The notes: a model not told the origin generated them from the sequence alone. Numbered from the stretch's first letter, positions 17,363-26,246 are shown. The stretch: DNA of 40,622 nt from Cysteiniphilum marinum (GCF_014857925.1 NZ_JACYVZ010000023.1:1-40622), one strand, 5' to 3'. A program made the numbers and translations.

Positions 17363-18139
17363 ATGGATGCTAATCAGTCAAATGAGTCGACAAACATAGA
17401 GTCAATAGATGATGAGGATAAAAAAGAAAGTAATAACCAAGTTAATATTGAAAATTCTGATTTTACTCAATTTTTCAAACGCGAAGATATGGCTAAGTCA
17501 CTAGCAAACGTTGTCAATCAAAAGAATCAAAAGAGCCAAGCGAATCAAAGTATTAAACTAACCTACAAAGAAGCTGTAAAAAATAAAGATAATAAAAATA
17601 TCGAAAGTTATAAATATGAAGCAATAATGGGTGCTGAAAAAACGTATGATCTATTAATAACAAAAACTGATAATGGGCTAAAAATCACAGGTGAGTTTGC
17701 TGATTTATCTCCACAGGATTTTGCGATGGGAGCCCTTCAGTTAGTCCAGGTTCTTCGCAATCATCAAATCAATAAGTTAAAAGAAGATTTGAAAAATAAA
17801 CTACAGAATTGTAAGAGTAATAATCAAGCAGAAGTTATTGCTGATTGGTTAAGGGGTAATGCTAAAAATTTCCCTGAGGTAAAGCTATCGATCCCTGCGA
17901 TTCTTGATGGCAGCAATAAGATAGATAGACAAAAATATAAAGATATTCAAGAGGCTTATCATAACCAAGGCATAAAAGTAAAGTTTGATACCAAACTAAG
18001 TGACTTAGATGACGGGATGCGTGAAGAGCTGGAGGAGCTTAATGAATCAGGCTTATCGTCTGACAAGCTTAATGCATTTTATAACGCTGCAAATGAAGCA
18101 GCTGTAGAGAAAAAACAACAGAGCGTTGAGATGAACTAA
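17363..18139 (+). CDS. charged soluble protein, unknown function
   Basis: A 258-residue protein with no signal peptide or membrane segment. The first 60 residues are very rich in Asn/Ser/Asp/Glu and look disordered. Residues about 90-140 (YDLLITKTDNGLKITGEFAD, then LSPQDFAMGALQLVQVLRNH) look like a small folded alpha/beta module, and the C-terminus is helical and acidic, ending EAAVEKKQQSVEMN, a Glu-rich tail of the type found in some Dot/Icm substrates. No family recognised. It sits between the 57-aa gene and the next unknown gene with short gaps, so an operon is likely. A role as effector or as accessory protein is open. Confidence 0.65.
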   Translation: MDANQSNESTNIESIDDEDKKESNNQVNIENSDFTQFFKREDMAKSLANVVNQKNQKSQANQSIKLTYKEAVKNKDNKNIESYKYEAIMGAEKTYDLLITKTDNGLKITGEFADLSPQDFAMGALQLVQVLRNHQINKLKEDLKNKLQNCKSNNQAEVIADWLRGNAKNFPEVKLSIPAILDGSNKIDRQKYKDIQEAYHNQGIKVKFDTKLSDLDDGMREELEELNESGLSSDKLNAFYNAANEAAVEKKQQSVEMN

Positions 18140-18158
18140 GCAGCATAGAGGGAAACCA

Positions 18159-18932
18159 ATGTCGGCAAAATTAATTAACCAGAGTATCAAAGTTGAAGCA
18201 CAAGTAGCAGCGCTTCAAGAAAACTTTCGTCGAAAGCAGCCTTTTATCTATTATCTCAATTTAGCGCAAGCTGAAAAAGAACAAATAGCGCGTTATCAAT
18301 CGGAATTAAAGCGCTTGATGGAGGAAATTAAGCGTGAGCAAATAGAGTTTAAGCAGTTAGCTTTATCGATTCGGCAGGATGAAATAACAGCAGATAAAAG
18401 AATGAGAGAACTGTTAGATGAGATCATAGCGCTTCATACTGAACTTTCTCAAACATATGAAGCATTTGATAAATATTATGATGAGATGTTAGAAGAAAAA
18501 AAGCATATGAATCTATCTGGATTAGGCACTGATGAGGGATGTGTTTTTGTACCAAATGTTTATCATATGAGCACGCAAGAAGTTGAGCATTTTGTTGATA
18601 GCGCATTAAAGCAACAGTTTTTTTTTAACGCTAACGAACAAGGAGAAAAAATGAAGCAAATTTTATGTGTAGATAGCAGTGAGCATGGTATCGCAAATGC
18701 GCTAAAAATTGGAGAGGAAATACAAAAACGTGGGCATAAGCCCTGTGATATTTTTTCACTTCAAATGATTAACAAACCTCAGCATGATAACAAGTGTGCA
18801 GATGAAACAATGTTGCATCAATTGTCCTGTTTATTTAATGATAATAAAATTTCAAGCTATCAAAGGCTTGATGAAAAGCTATTGCAGAAAGATGGTAGTG
18901 CTGTGGCTGAGATGCATAGCATTATCCAGTAG
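18159..18932 (+). CDS. coiled-coil protein of unknown function, possibly 3'-truncated
   Basis: A 257-residue cytoplasmic protein whose first half (about 1-120) is strongly helical and coiled-coil-like (EKEQIARYQSELKRLMEEIK). The second half has alpha/beta character: residues about 165-200 read MKQILCVDSSEHGIANALKI, reminiscent of a short nucleotide- or peptide-binding fold but without a defined motif. GAGGG lies six bases before the ATG. Its stop codon falls exactly where an IS3-type transposase fragment begins (18931), so the natural C-terminus may have been lost and the present stop may come from the IS sequence. Confidence 0.65.
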   Translation: MSAKLINQSIKVEAQVAALQENFRRKQPFIYYLNLAQAEKEQIARYQSELKRLMEEIKREQIEFKQLALSIRQDEITADKRMRELLDEIIALHTELSQTYEAFDKYYDEMLEEKKHMNLSGLGTDEGCVFVPNVYHMSTQEVEHFVDSALKQQFFFNANEQGEKMKQILCVDSSEHGIANALKIGEEIQKRGHKPCDIFSLQMINKPQHDNKCADETMLHQLSCLFNDNKISSYQRLDEKLLQKDGSAVAEMHSIIQ

Positions 18933-19200
18933 AGGTATTACTATTTCAATCGATGGTAAAGGGCGAGCTACTGATAACATTTGTATTGAGCGTTTTTGGC
19001 GTAGTGCGAAATGCGAGCGAATTTATCTTAATGAATATGGTTCTTTACCTGAACTTAGGTCTGATCTTACTGATTATATTGATTTTTATAATCACCGTAG
19101 ATTTCATGAAAGTTTGGGATACAAAAAACCAATGAACGTGTACAAAGAAGGTGCTCTTGACTTTAAAAGTCAGGCGCAAAAAACATTGCAGGTTGCATGA
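18931..19200 (+). pseudogene. IS3-family transposase fragment (C-terminal 90 residues)
   Basis: Frame beginning RGITISIDGKGRATDNICIE followed by RFWRSAKCERIYL is the end of the rve/DDE domain, including the catalytic Glu, and the tail FYNHRRFHESLGYKKP is typical of IS3-family OrfB. The N-terminal two thirds, with the two catalytic Asp residues, are missing, so it is inactive. It differs from the IS3 copies at the window ends and therefore represents a second element type. Sequence just after the stop (ACTGTATTGACACTTTGGGG, about 19229-19248) looks like its right terminal repeat. Confidence 0.85.
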
Positions 19201-19317
19201 CATGTGTAGGAATAAGAATTTTTAAAAAACTGTATTGACACTTTGGGGTAGAATATCCAGCAAAGACCCTGCCGTTCAATAAACGCTAAATTAAAACGAA
19301 ATAAAATGAGGAAAGAA

Positions 19318-20745
19318 ATGACAAAAAAGATAAGATTTAAAAAGTTAGAAAAACCAATAGTCAAAAGCTCATCTGATGACAAAAGAAAAAAACCCAGGTT
19401 CGTTATCCCTCGCGAGCATGTAAATTCACATATCACTGAATTTTTTAATCTAAATCTGGAAGGTGGCTTAAACTTTACGTCCCATTTCGGAAAGAAAGAT
19501 AAGGACTATAACTATGGACTGCGCAGGGATAAATCAATACCGGATTCTATGCCATCGATTAGTTCTTCTCAAGTAGAATTGATGCCGCAGGCGTCATCAT
19601 CATTTGAGGATAGTGAAGTAGAGCCATATACAAAAGAGCATAAAGGATTAGTTAAAGAAGAATATACAAAAGAGATTCTTCAAAGTCAGCTTAAGCACCT
19701 TATAATGTCCAAAAAATCTGAACGCTCGGATAAATTTATAACTATAGTAGAAAGACCCAAGGCATTAAATGACTTGCTAGAAAATAAAAAAAGCGCCTTA
19801 GAACCAGATACCGATAACACAATAAAGATAGATGGGAAGGATTACTATATATTATCAAATTATAAACCTAACGAGAATGACAATGGATATTCTTTAGACG
19901 GATCGGTGATATTATTTAATAGTTCAGATACAACAAATCTGAGTGCAAGGTTTAAAATTGTTGATTTAAATGATACGAATGTCGCTACATCAACACAAGG
20001 TATATATGATAAAGAAAAAAAATTACTGATAGCTCCAGCTCACTATGCGAATAAATATGATGGCATTACAGCCCAGAACGACGACAACTTTAAAATAGCC
20101 AATAGTATATTAGAAAAATGTAAAACGTGGTTAAGATCGAATTTTGATGATAGAGAAGAAGATGTCTCAATCGTATTTCCAAATGCAGACACGAATTATA
20201 AGAAAAATAAAGATACTATGGAATATAACGAAAAGACGGGAATGGCAACACCTAATGTTTATGCTAACAATCTAAAAGACAGACAACAACAGAAGTTCAA
20301 TCTTTGTGTAAGAGCCTCACAGGGACAGCAACCATATAATTTATCTAGCGCAATAAATTGTTTTGATATGCATGAAAGAGCATGTTCAGCTATTAATCCA
20401 GCGCACAACAGCGACAAAGAAAACGTTACATCTGATCATCGCTTTTCACACCTTACCTTACGCACTAAAAAAGGATTAGAAAAGTACTTAAGAGACCTCA
20501 TCTCAAACAGTGAAATCAGTAGCAATATAAAAAATCATGCCTCAAAGCTATTAGACGAACTGAGTAAATCTTCATATCAATATCAGACTTATCTAAAGGA
20601 TTATTTAAAATTCAGAGAGGATTACTCTAAAAACGTCGCATGCAAAAACAAGGAAAGAAGCAGAAGCAGTTCTCCAATGATATTCAACGAAGCAAGCAGC
20701 TCATCAGCTGCACCAGACGACGACATAAGTATGGATACACGGTAA
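19318..20745 (+). CDS. candidate Dot/Icm effector, unknown function
   Basis: A 475-residue hydrophilic protein with no signal peptide or membrane segment. The N-terminus is strongly basic (KKIRFKKLEKP), a disordered Ser/Glu/Pro region follows (about 60-110), then a mixed folded region (about 150-400) with a block rich in His/Asn/Cys (CVRASQGQQPYNLSSAINCF). The last 26 residues are Ser-, Ala- and Asp-rich (NEASSSSAAPDDDISMDTR). A hydrophilic tail of this sort is compatible with Dot/Icm C-terminal secretion signals, and the gene lies between the two dot operons. Start placed at 19318 because GAGGA is six bases upstream; an in-frame ATG at 19306 lacks a site. No family recognised. Confidence 0.6.
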   Translation: MTKKIRFKKLEKPIVKSSSDDKRKKPRFVIPREHVNSHITEFFNLNLEGGLNFTSHFGKKDKDYNYGLRRDKSIPDSMPSISSSQVELMPQASSSFEDSEVEPYTKEHKGLVKEEYTKEILQSQLKHLIMSKKSERSDKFITIVERPKALNDLLENKKSALEPDTDNTIKIDGKDYYILSNYKPNENDNGYSLDGSVILFNSSDTTNLSARFKIVDLNDTNVATSTQGIYDKEKKLLIAPAHYANKYDGITAQNDDNFKIANSILEKCKTWLRSNFDDREEDVSIVFPNADTNYKKNKDTMEYNEKTGMATPNVYANNLKDRQQQKFNLCVRASQGQQPYNLSSAINCFDMHERACSAINPAHNSDKENVTSDHRFSHLTLRTKKGLEKYLRDLISNSEISSNIKNHASKLLDELSKSSYQYQTYLKDYLKFREDYSKNVACKNKERSRSSSPMIFNEASSSSAAPDDDISMDTR

Positions 20746-21550
20746 CAGGTACAGGTTTCAGTCGCAAACTGAACGTACGAACTAATAACAATCGTCAACC
20801 AAGCTGTCTATAATCAATGCCTAAAGAGAGCATTCCTAATATAGTTGTTATGCTACATTTTTATAAATACACTGCTTCACTAATTTCCCGTCTTGAGCCC
20901 ACTAGTGTTACAATTTTTAAACACGCGAATATCTGACTGCTCTTGTTAAAGTTATATTTTATGTGGTATTAACCATCTCTAAAGTATTCGCGTATCTTAG
21001 ATATGTGACACTAGTTACTTGCTAAAGAAGTTCTAAGTTGCAACACTCTGTGTGCAGACTCTCGATTCCATTGCTGTAGCGTCCCCAACTATTTGGCGTC
21101 AATAATCCCACGGTGAATGCGGAGATGATTCTGGCTATTTTTAGATCTCTTGTCTTATCCGGTTAAGAAGGCAGGAATGATTTGTATGTTAAATTAAAGT
21201 GGTTGCCTGCTTCTACTATTTGCTCTTCAAATAACGGCCATCTGGACTTCGCTAGCACGCTGTTACATCCAACTTTATATGGCTCTTAACTGCGGTTTTT
21301 GTCTCGCACTGGTTGCGTAGTTTGAGAGCTCCTTATACGCACAAAAGGGCAGATTTGAAAAGATACTCTTTAAATGGTTTGCGGACGGTACATATTTTCA
21401 TAGAAGTGCAATCTCCTGTTCCCTAATTATCAAAATGTCCGTCAGACAATCAGATTTATTTTTTAACAAGAACGGTTATGTAAAATCCTCCTGTGTGTAC
21501 AGCAGTTGCAATGTCTTATTGCTAAAAATCAAATTGGAGAGATTTAAAAA
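20746..21550. other. 805-base intergenic region without a supported gene
   Basis: No open frame of convincing length or with a ribosome binding site on either strand. It contains the inverted-repeat structure at 20901-21015. Base composition is more balanced than in the neighbouring genes, which may mean decayed mobile DNA. The promoter of the RCC1-repeat gene at 21551 should lie in the last 150 bases, but I see no clear -35/-10 pair. Confidence 0.5.
20901..21015. repeat. 115-bp element with 31-bp imperfect terminal inverted repeats
   Basis: Arms at 20901-20931 and 20985-21015 match at 24 of 31 positions in inverted orientation. The outer 8 bases (ACTAGTGT) and inner 8 bases (CGCGAATA) are perfect and the mismatches are in the middle. 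The 53-base spacer is AT-rich and non-coding. Shape and size fit a miniature inverted-repeat element or the joined ends of a deleted insertion sequence. No target duplication is evident and there is no second copy in the window. Confidence 0.5.
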
Positions 21551-23398
21551 ATGACATCGATAAAGATTAAGCCGATCATATTAAGTTTGAGTGTGGCAAT
21601 ACTAGCTGGTTGTGGTGGCGGAGGTGGGCAGTCAAGTCAACCTTCACCTGTTAAGCCAAGTGTCAAAGGAGCGATAAATGCCCCAGCGAGGATGGTTGAA
21701 GGAGAGACTTATTCAGTTGGTGTTTCATTAAGTTCAGCAGATCATAATCTCACGGCGGGGGCAGTGGATGGTAACTATAATGTATCATTAAAAGAAAATA
21801 ATGGACTCATCAGTTGTATGCCCACACAGCATCAAATGAAAGTGGGAGAGAGCTTTAATTTTAGCTGTACTGTTAGTGATGAAAATGCTCAGCAAGCTAA
21901 GCTTGAAGTTTTTGCTGATAGTGATGATGTAGGTTCAAGTACGATTTCATTGATTGAAAATATAGCGCATGTAAGCGTTATTGATGATCAAGGGCAATCA
22001 ATGGAGAAAATCGCTCAGGGCGAGCATGCACAGCTTGTAATAACGACTGATGTCGATAATCCTCAAGCTACCTATCAAATCGGATTACCAGAGAAATGGC
22101 AAATTTCCTCTGAAGATAGTCAGATAAAAGCAGGTCAATGTACTTTAGATAGCGATCATAAAAGATGTGACTTCCCTCTTGCTGTAGCCAGTGACGCTGA
22201 TATTGGCAATCAAAAAATCACCCTTACTGACGTGGGTGAAAATAAAACCAAATTAGATCGTAAAGAGCTAGCAATTAGTGTTGTCCCGCAACCTATAAAG
22301 TGGAGTAGCATTAGTGCGGGCTTAAACTTTAATTGTGCCATCGATAGCGTTGGTCAACCCTATTGTTGGGGAGAGAACGTGTATGGTCAGCTAGGAAATA
22401 ATAGTACTACTACTAGCTATATTCCAGTTAAGCCCAATCAAATAGAGGATATTACTTCACTTTCAGCAGGTAGCTTTCATGCTTGCGCTGTCAATAATTC
22501 AGGAGAGGCTTATTGCTGGGGGAAAGGCAAGAGTGGTCAATTAGGTAATGGTGATATCAAATCATCGCCAGAACCTATTAAGGTTAATCAAGATCGATCC
22601 GTGAAGTTTCAGATGGTTTCAAGTGGTGGAGAATTTAGCTGTGCGCTTGATCAGGACAAAAAAGCTTATTGTTGGGGTAGTAATAGTATGGGACAGCTAG
22701 GGTTAGGAACGACCACAAATATGAGCGAGCCCACAGTGTTATCATTTGGTTCAGAGCAAGTACTCAGTATCAGTGCAGGAACTAGTCATGCATGCGCGAT
22801 AACACAAAGTACTACAAATGAAGCAAAGTCAGTCATGTGTTGGGGCTCAAATGCTCAAGGTCAGCTTGGCTTGGGTAATACAACTGCCAAAGTCCTAAGT
22901 CCAAAAGCAATGAATCTTGATGGTATCAATGCTAAGCCTGTTGTTGTCAAAGCGGGTAATCAGTATACATGCGTTGGTTTTGATAATAATACACTTTATT
23001 GTACCGGCTCTAATAAATATGGACAGCTAGGACAAAAAGATAAAATACCAACTAGCACAAATCACTTAATAAAAGTGGAAAACCTCGAAAATATACAAAG
23101 TTTTTCAGTGGGTAATTACCATACATGTGCGATGGATAATAACAATAAAGCATGGTGTTGGGGGACAAATGATAAAGGACAATTAGGCAATGGCACTTTT
23201 GATCAAGCAAATGTCCCATCAATGGTTATAGGTGACTCCTATAAAGCAATTGCTAATGGTAATCAACATAGTTGTGCAATTACACCGTCTGCAACTATTC
23301 AATGTTGGGGTGATGATAGTAAAGGTCAGTTGGGTGTTAATCCAGAGAGTATCTCAGATAAGAAATCAAATAAGCCGCTAGATATTGTAACGGCATAA
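21551..23398 (+). CDS. RCC1-repeat lipoprotein
   Basis: A 615-residue protein with a lipoprotein signal (lipobox LAGC, Cys21, then a glycine run). Residues about 45-245 form two Ig-like or bacterial surface beta domains. From about 250 to the end there are seven RCC1-type repeats, each with the core pattern C-A-x(n)-C-W-G-x-N-x-x-G-Q-L-G (for example YCWGENVYGQLG, AYCWGKGKSGQLG, AWCWGTNDKGQLG), forming a seven-bladed propeller. The paired cysteines in each repeat fit an oxidising, extracytoplasmic location. RCC1 propellers bind proteins; the partner is unknown. GGAGAG precedes the ATG. It is followed 37 bases later by another secreted protein, probably cotranscribed. Confidence 0.9.
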   Translation: MTSIKIKPIILSLSVAILAGCGGGGGQSSQPSPVKPSVKGAINAPARMVEGETYSVGVSLSSADHNLTAGAVDGNYNVSLKENNGLISCMPTQHQMKVGESFNFSCTVSDENAQQAKLEVFADSDDVGSSTISLIENIAHVSVIDDQGQSMEKIAQGEHAQLVITTDVDNPQATYQIGLPEKWQISSEDSQIKAGQCTLDSDHKRCDFPLAVASDADIGNQKITLTDVGENKTKLDRKELAISVVPQPIKWSSISAGLNFNCAIDSVGQPYCWGENVYGQLGNNSTTTSYIPVKPNQIEDITSLSAGSFHACAVNNSGEAYCWGKGKSGQLGNGDIKSSPEPIKVNQDRSVKFQMVSSGGEFSCALDQDKKAYCWGSNSMGQLGLGTTTNMSEPTVLSFGSEQVLSISAGTSHACAITQSTTNEAKSVMCWGSNAQGQLGLGNTTAKVLSPKAMNLDGINAKPVVVKAGNQYTCVGFDNNTLYCTGSNKYGQLGQKDKIPTSTNHLIKVENLENIQSFSVGNYHTCAMDNNNKAWCWGTNDKGQLGNGTFDQANVPSMVIGDSYKAIANGNQHSCAITPSATIQCWGDDSKGQLGVNPESISDKKSNKPLDIVTA

Positions 23399-23435
23399 CG
23401 AAATATTTTTAACCAAAAAAACGGAGAAAAGAATA

Positions 23436-24638
23436 ATGTATCAAGCTAAATTGAAAACTTTAACACTTGCCATGGTTACTATGGGCAGTATAGCGCTATC
23501 ACAAAATGTGTTGGCGAATGATATATCACTTCCTGAGTTAAATGCACCAACTTTTGAGGGGTTGCAAAGTGACTTAAATGGAGACTGGAAGACTTCCTTG
23601 GAGGATAGCATTAATAGCAAGGCGGATAAGAGTGAGTTAGCTGACAAGGTGTCAAACCAGCAATTAACCGATGGTCTTGCTACTAAGGCAGATAAGAGTG
23701 AGTTGGCAAATAAAGCAGATAAGAGTGAATTAGCTGCTAAAGCAAATCAAGCAGATTTGATCACTTTGCAAAATGCAGTAGGCAGTAAGGAAAAAGACAC
23801 GGGTATTTATAAAGATATTCAAGCAGCTACCAAACAAGCTCAGAATGAGTCTGAAAATTATACTGATACAAAAGCACAGGCACTGCAAGGTAAGCTTGAT
23901 AAAAAAGTAGATAAAGAAACAGTCATTGTAGCAGAGGAAAAAAAACGATTTGATACATTATTAGATCTAGCAAAAGAACTCAATCCAAGCAAAGAAAATC
24001 CGGTAACCATCAAGTTGTATCCTGAAACATATTACCTTAAACCAGAGTATACTTATGATATTCCACCATACGTAACCATTGATGGTGGGATCTACAAGAC
24101 GGCCATTTTAAATGTGGAAAATTTTAAAAAGAAAGGGAAAAAGAGCGTTATTGATATATCTCCTAATGTCACAATAAAAAACCTTAATATTTTTTCCAAT
24201 AGCGAAGATGTTAGTATTCCATTATTTAATATAGTCAATTTGAATGTCGAAGGTGCCTCGATAATATTTGATAATGTTTTAGCGACAGCTGCAAATTATT
24301 TGATTTTGAACCAGAATAATAAGTCTAGTAAAGGAGTAAGCTATATTTTTAATCATTTAGTTCAAACTATAAGTAAACAAATGTCAGCGATTTTTGCTGC
24401 AAATTCATTGGGGTGTAAAGATAGCGTATTAATGACCAACAAATCTAAAGGAAAAGTAGGGGATAATATTTGTTATAAATCCCCAACAGAACATACCAAT
24501 TTAAATTTGCAAAATAGTGTGAGTAATTTTTCTTACGAAGGTGCTCCTGATAAGAATAAAATAAAGCCGTTAATTGTTTACTATGTAACAAATTATGACG
24601 AAGGTGCTCACTATTTAGACGATAGATTTCAATTTTAA
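23436..24638 (+). CDS. secreted protein with KADKSELA coiled-coil repeats and beta-helix-like C-terminus
   Basis: A 400-residue protein with a signal peptide (about 1-27, ending VLA). Residues about 60-105 contain repeated KADKSELA units, and helical segments continue to about 180; such repeats form trimeric coiled coils in phage fibres and surface adhesins. The C-terminal half (about 185-400) has a regular pattern of short beta strands (PPYVTIDGGIYKTAILNVEN, VIDISPNVTIKNLNIFSN) like a right-handed beta-helix of the pectate-lyase type, as in fibre or adhesin tips. There is no outer-membrane anchor domain of the trimeric autotransporter type. CGGAGA lies upstream of the ATG. A trimeric surface fibre is a reasonable guess from architecture. 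Confidence 0.75.
   Translation: MYQAKLKTLTLAMVTMGSIALSQNVLANDISLPELNAPTFEGLQSDLNGDWKTSLEDSINSKADKSELADKVSNQQLTDGLATKADKSELANKADKSELAAKANQADLITLQNAVGSKEKDTGIYKDIQAATKQAQNESENYTDTKAQALQGKLDKKVDKETVIVAEEKKRFDTLLDLAKELNPSKENPVTIKLYPETYYLKPEYTYDIPPYVTIDGGIYKTAILNVENFKKKGKKSVIDISPNVTIKNLNIFSNSEDVSIPLFNIVNLNVEGASIIFDNVLATAANYLILNQNNKSSKGVSYIFNHLVQTISKQMSAIFAANSLGCKDSVLMTNKSKGKVGDNICYKSPTEHTNLNLQNSVSNFSYEGAPDKNKIKPLIVYYVTNYDEGAHYLDDRFQF
23619..23735 (+). repeat. three 24-bp coding repeats (KADKSELA)
   Basis: Units close to AAGGCAGATAAGAGTGAGTT begin at 23619, 23685 and 23712 and code for K-A-D-K-S-E-L-A. The last two are almost adjacent, the first is 42 bases away. Being in frame, copy-number changes would alter coiled-coil length without destroying the protein. 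Confidence 0.75.
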
Positions 24639-24774
24639 GCTAAAGACTATTTCTCCTTGTGGGATCGTTCGTGCAGTTTAAACTACACGGATGAGGGAAA
24701 ATTAAAATCCGATATAGTTCAAAAAATGGATTGATTTAGTATGCTGGATTTGAGCTATAAGAATAAATCAAATA

Positions 24775-24927
24775 GGCTATGACCATACTCAGCTCACTTT
24801 GATTGTTTAAGCGTTGGCTGAGCGTAAGTCGAAGCCTTTATGGCGTGTAATTTTCCCAAGCTTACTCAGTTTGACTGACGCTCAGTGCATCGTTTCAACT
24901 TATGCTCAGGGTGCGATAAACACTTGT
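24775..24927 (+). repeat. dispersed inverted-repeat element, copy 2 (right end lost)
   Basis: Same element as at 16950-17113, starting GGCTATGACCATA and containing the shared core (GCGTTGGCTGAGCGTAAGTC, then GACGCTCAGTGCATCG). The similarity ends at CACTTGT (24927); the usual right terminal repeat is absent, so this copy is truncated. Several internal positions differ (for example CGTTTCAACTTATG), which suggests an older insertion. Confidence 0.8.
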
Positions 24928-25013
24928 CTACATGTATCGATTTATATCTTGATAATCTTCATTGGCGTGCGTCCATATTTATGTTATCTCTAGGTCTTCT
25001 TTAGTGCATTAAA

Positions 25014-25150
25014 AACTGGAGTTACGCACTTTAGAAAAACTATGACTTTATAAACACCCCGTCAGCCTGTGGCTGCCACCCCTCTTTGCAAGAGGGGTGC
25101 CGAGCGTGCGAGGCGGGGTGTTGAAGTAGCAAAAGTTCGTAACTCCAGTT
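25014..25150. repeat. miniature inverted-repeat element with 19-bp termini
   Basis: AACTGGAGTTACGCACTTT at 25014-25032 is matched, inverted, at 18 of 19 positions by 25132-25150. TAAAA occurs on both sides (25010-25014 and 25150-25154) and may be a short target duplication. The middle is GC-rich and self-complementary (CCACCCCTCTTTGCAAGAGG within a larger CACCCCG...CGGGGTG fold). It ends 17 bases before the start codon at 25167, so it forms the whole upstream region of that gene and may affect its expression. It is unrelated to the element at 16950. Confidence 0.8.
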
Positions 25151-25166
25151 AAAAAAGAGATGAGAT

Positions 25167-26213
25167 ATGCGTATTGTATTGTTGGTTAGTTTTGCGTTGT
25201 TAGAAATCGGTTTGGGTTTTGCCAAGGGTAAAATGCAAGCCTATGATTATTTGTCGTGGCGCCAATGGCAATATGACATAACGAGTTATAACAATAAGAC
25301 ATTGAATCTTATCTTTAATGCAATGGTTGGCATTCAGACTGGGGGTGGAGATGAAAGTAAGAATAATGATAAAAATAAAAAACAGTTCTGTAGTGGCATT
25401 GCGCTAACGCCTAATAAAATTCTAACAAATTATCATTGCCTTTATCGTACATTTGAAAATCGCAAGAATAATGCTTTTGTAGATATTGTCTATCAGCAGA
25501 ATCAACAGATTGAATTAGCAAGTACCGATGGTCATAATATGACGCTGATGCTAGGGCGTGATTATACTGTGGCGCTCCACCCACTACTGACGCGTATAGC
25601 CTGGCAAACATATGTTGGTTCGAACCGTTTATTGAATACCTATGCTGATCTTGCTGTGATCACGATAGTTAATCCAGACAAATATTTACATTACTATCTT
25701 GCCGAAGAAGTAGATCAAGCATTAAAATTTGTTATCAAAGATGAAAAAGAAATTGCTGACTACTTGCTATACTCTGATAATACGATGGTAATATTCAAGT
25801 ATCAGCATTCAAATGTAGGTAAATATGCTGAGATAGATAGCAGCTTATGCCAAGGTAAGTTAGTAAAGCCACAGATTAAACGAGATTTGAGTTATTTTTC
25901 GTTATTATCTAATAACTACTTATCTGTTGATTACCAGCGTATTCAAATCGACTCTCAAGGCAGTGTTGGATATGTTACTCTAGAGTATTTTGATGAACCG
26001 CCCTCCTTTTCTAAACAAGCGAGTAAACGTTTTGGTGAGAGTATTGTCGTTTGTAAATCAAACCAAAATGAACTACAAGGTTGTAAGATTCTAGGGATTC
26101 GTTCTTTAGCGTCGCGTGTAATGGGGGTAAACAATGTTTATAGGGATTATTACTCAGCAACCGCTTTTAGCTATAGTTATGGCTTTATCAAAAATTCCTT
26201 ATACCAATTGTAA
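25167..26213 (+). CDS. trypsin-like serine protease family protein, secreted
   Basis: A 348-residue protein with a probable signal peptide (about 1-19, ending GFA). It has the chymotrypsin-fold histidine motif at residues 84-91 (KILTNYHC, His90, equivalent to TAAHC) and an aspartate motif at 160-165 (ADLAVI, Asp161). The serine motif GDSGG is not present in standard form; the best candidate is DSQGS at 262-266 (Ser263), with Ile instead of Gly before the Asp. It may therefore be an active protease with an unusual oxyanion region or an inactive relative. The start follows a weak purine-rich site and lies just after the miniature element ending at 25150. Confidence 0.65.
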   Translation: MRIVLLVSFALLEIGLGFAKGKMQAYDYLSWRQWQYDITSYNNKTLNLIFNAMVGIQTGGGDESKNNDKNKKQFCSGIALTPNKILTNYHCLYRTFENRKNNAFVDIVYQQNQQIELASTDGHNMTLMLGRDYTVALHPLLTRIAWQTYVGSNRLLNTYADLAVITIVNPDKYLHYYLAEEVDQALKFVIKDEKEIADYLLYSDNTMVIFKYQHSNVGKYAEIDSSLCQGKLVKPQIKRDLSYFSLLSNNYLSVDYQRIQIDSQGSVGYVTLEYFDEPPSFSKQASKRFGESIVVCKSNQNELQGCKILGIRSLASRVMGVNNVYRDYYSATAFSYSYGFIKNSLYQL

Positions 26214-26246
26214 ATAAGTTGTCTCGGTTAGTCGCTCTCCCCTTAG

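Noticed and set aside
18784-18930. Upstream part of the frame that continues into the transposase fragment
   Set aside because: It lies inside the coding region of the 18159 gene in another frame and has no transposase similarity; a chance fusion.
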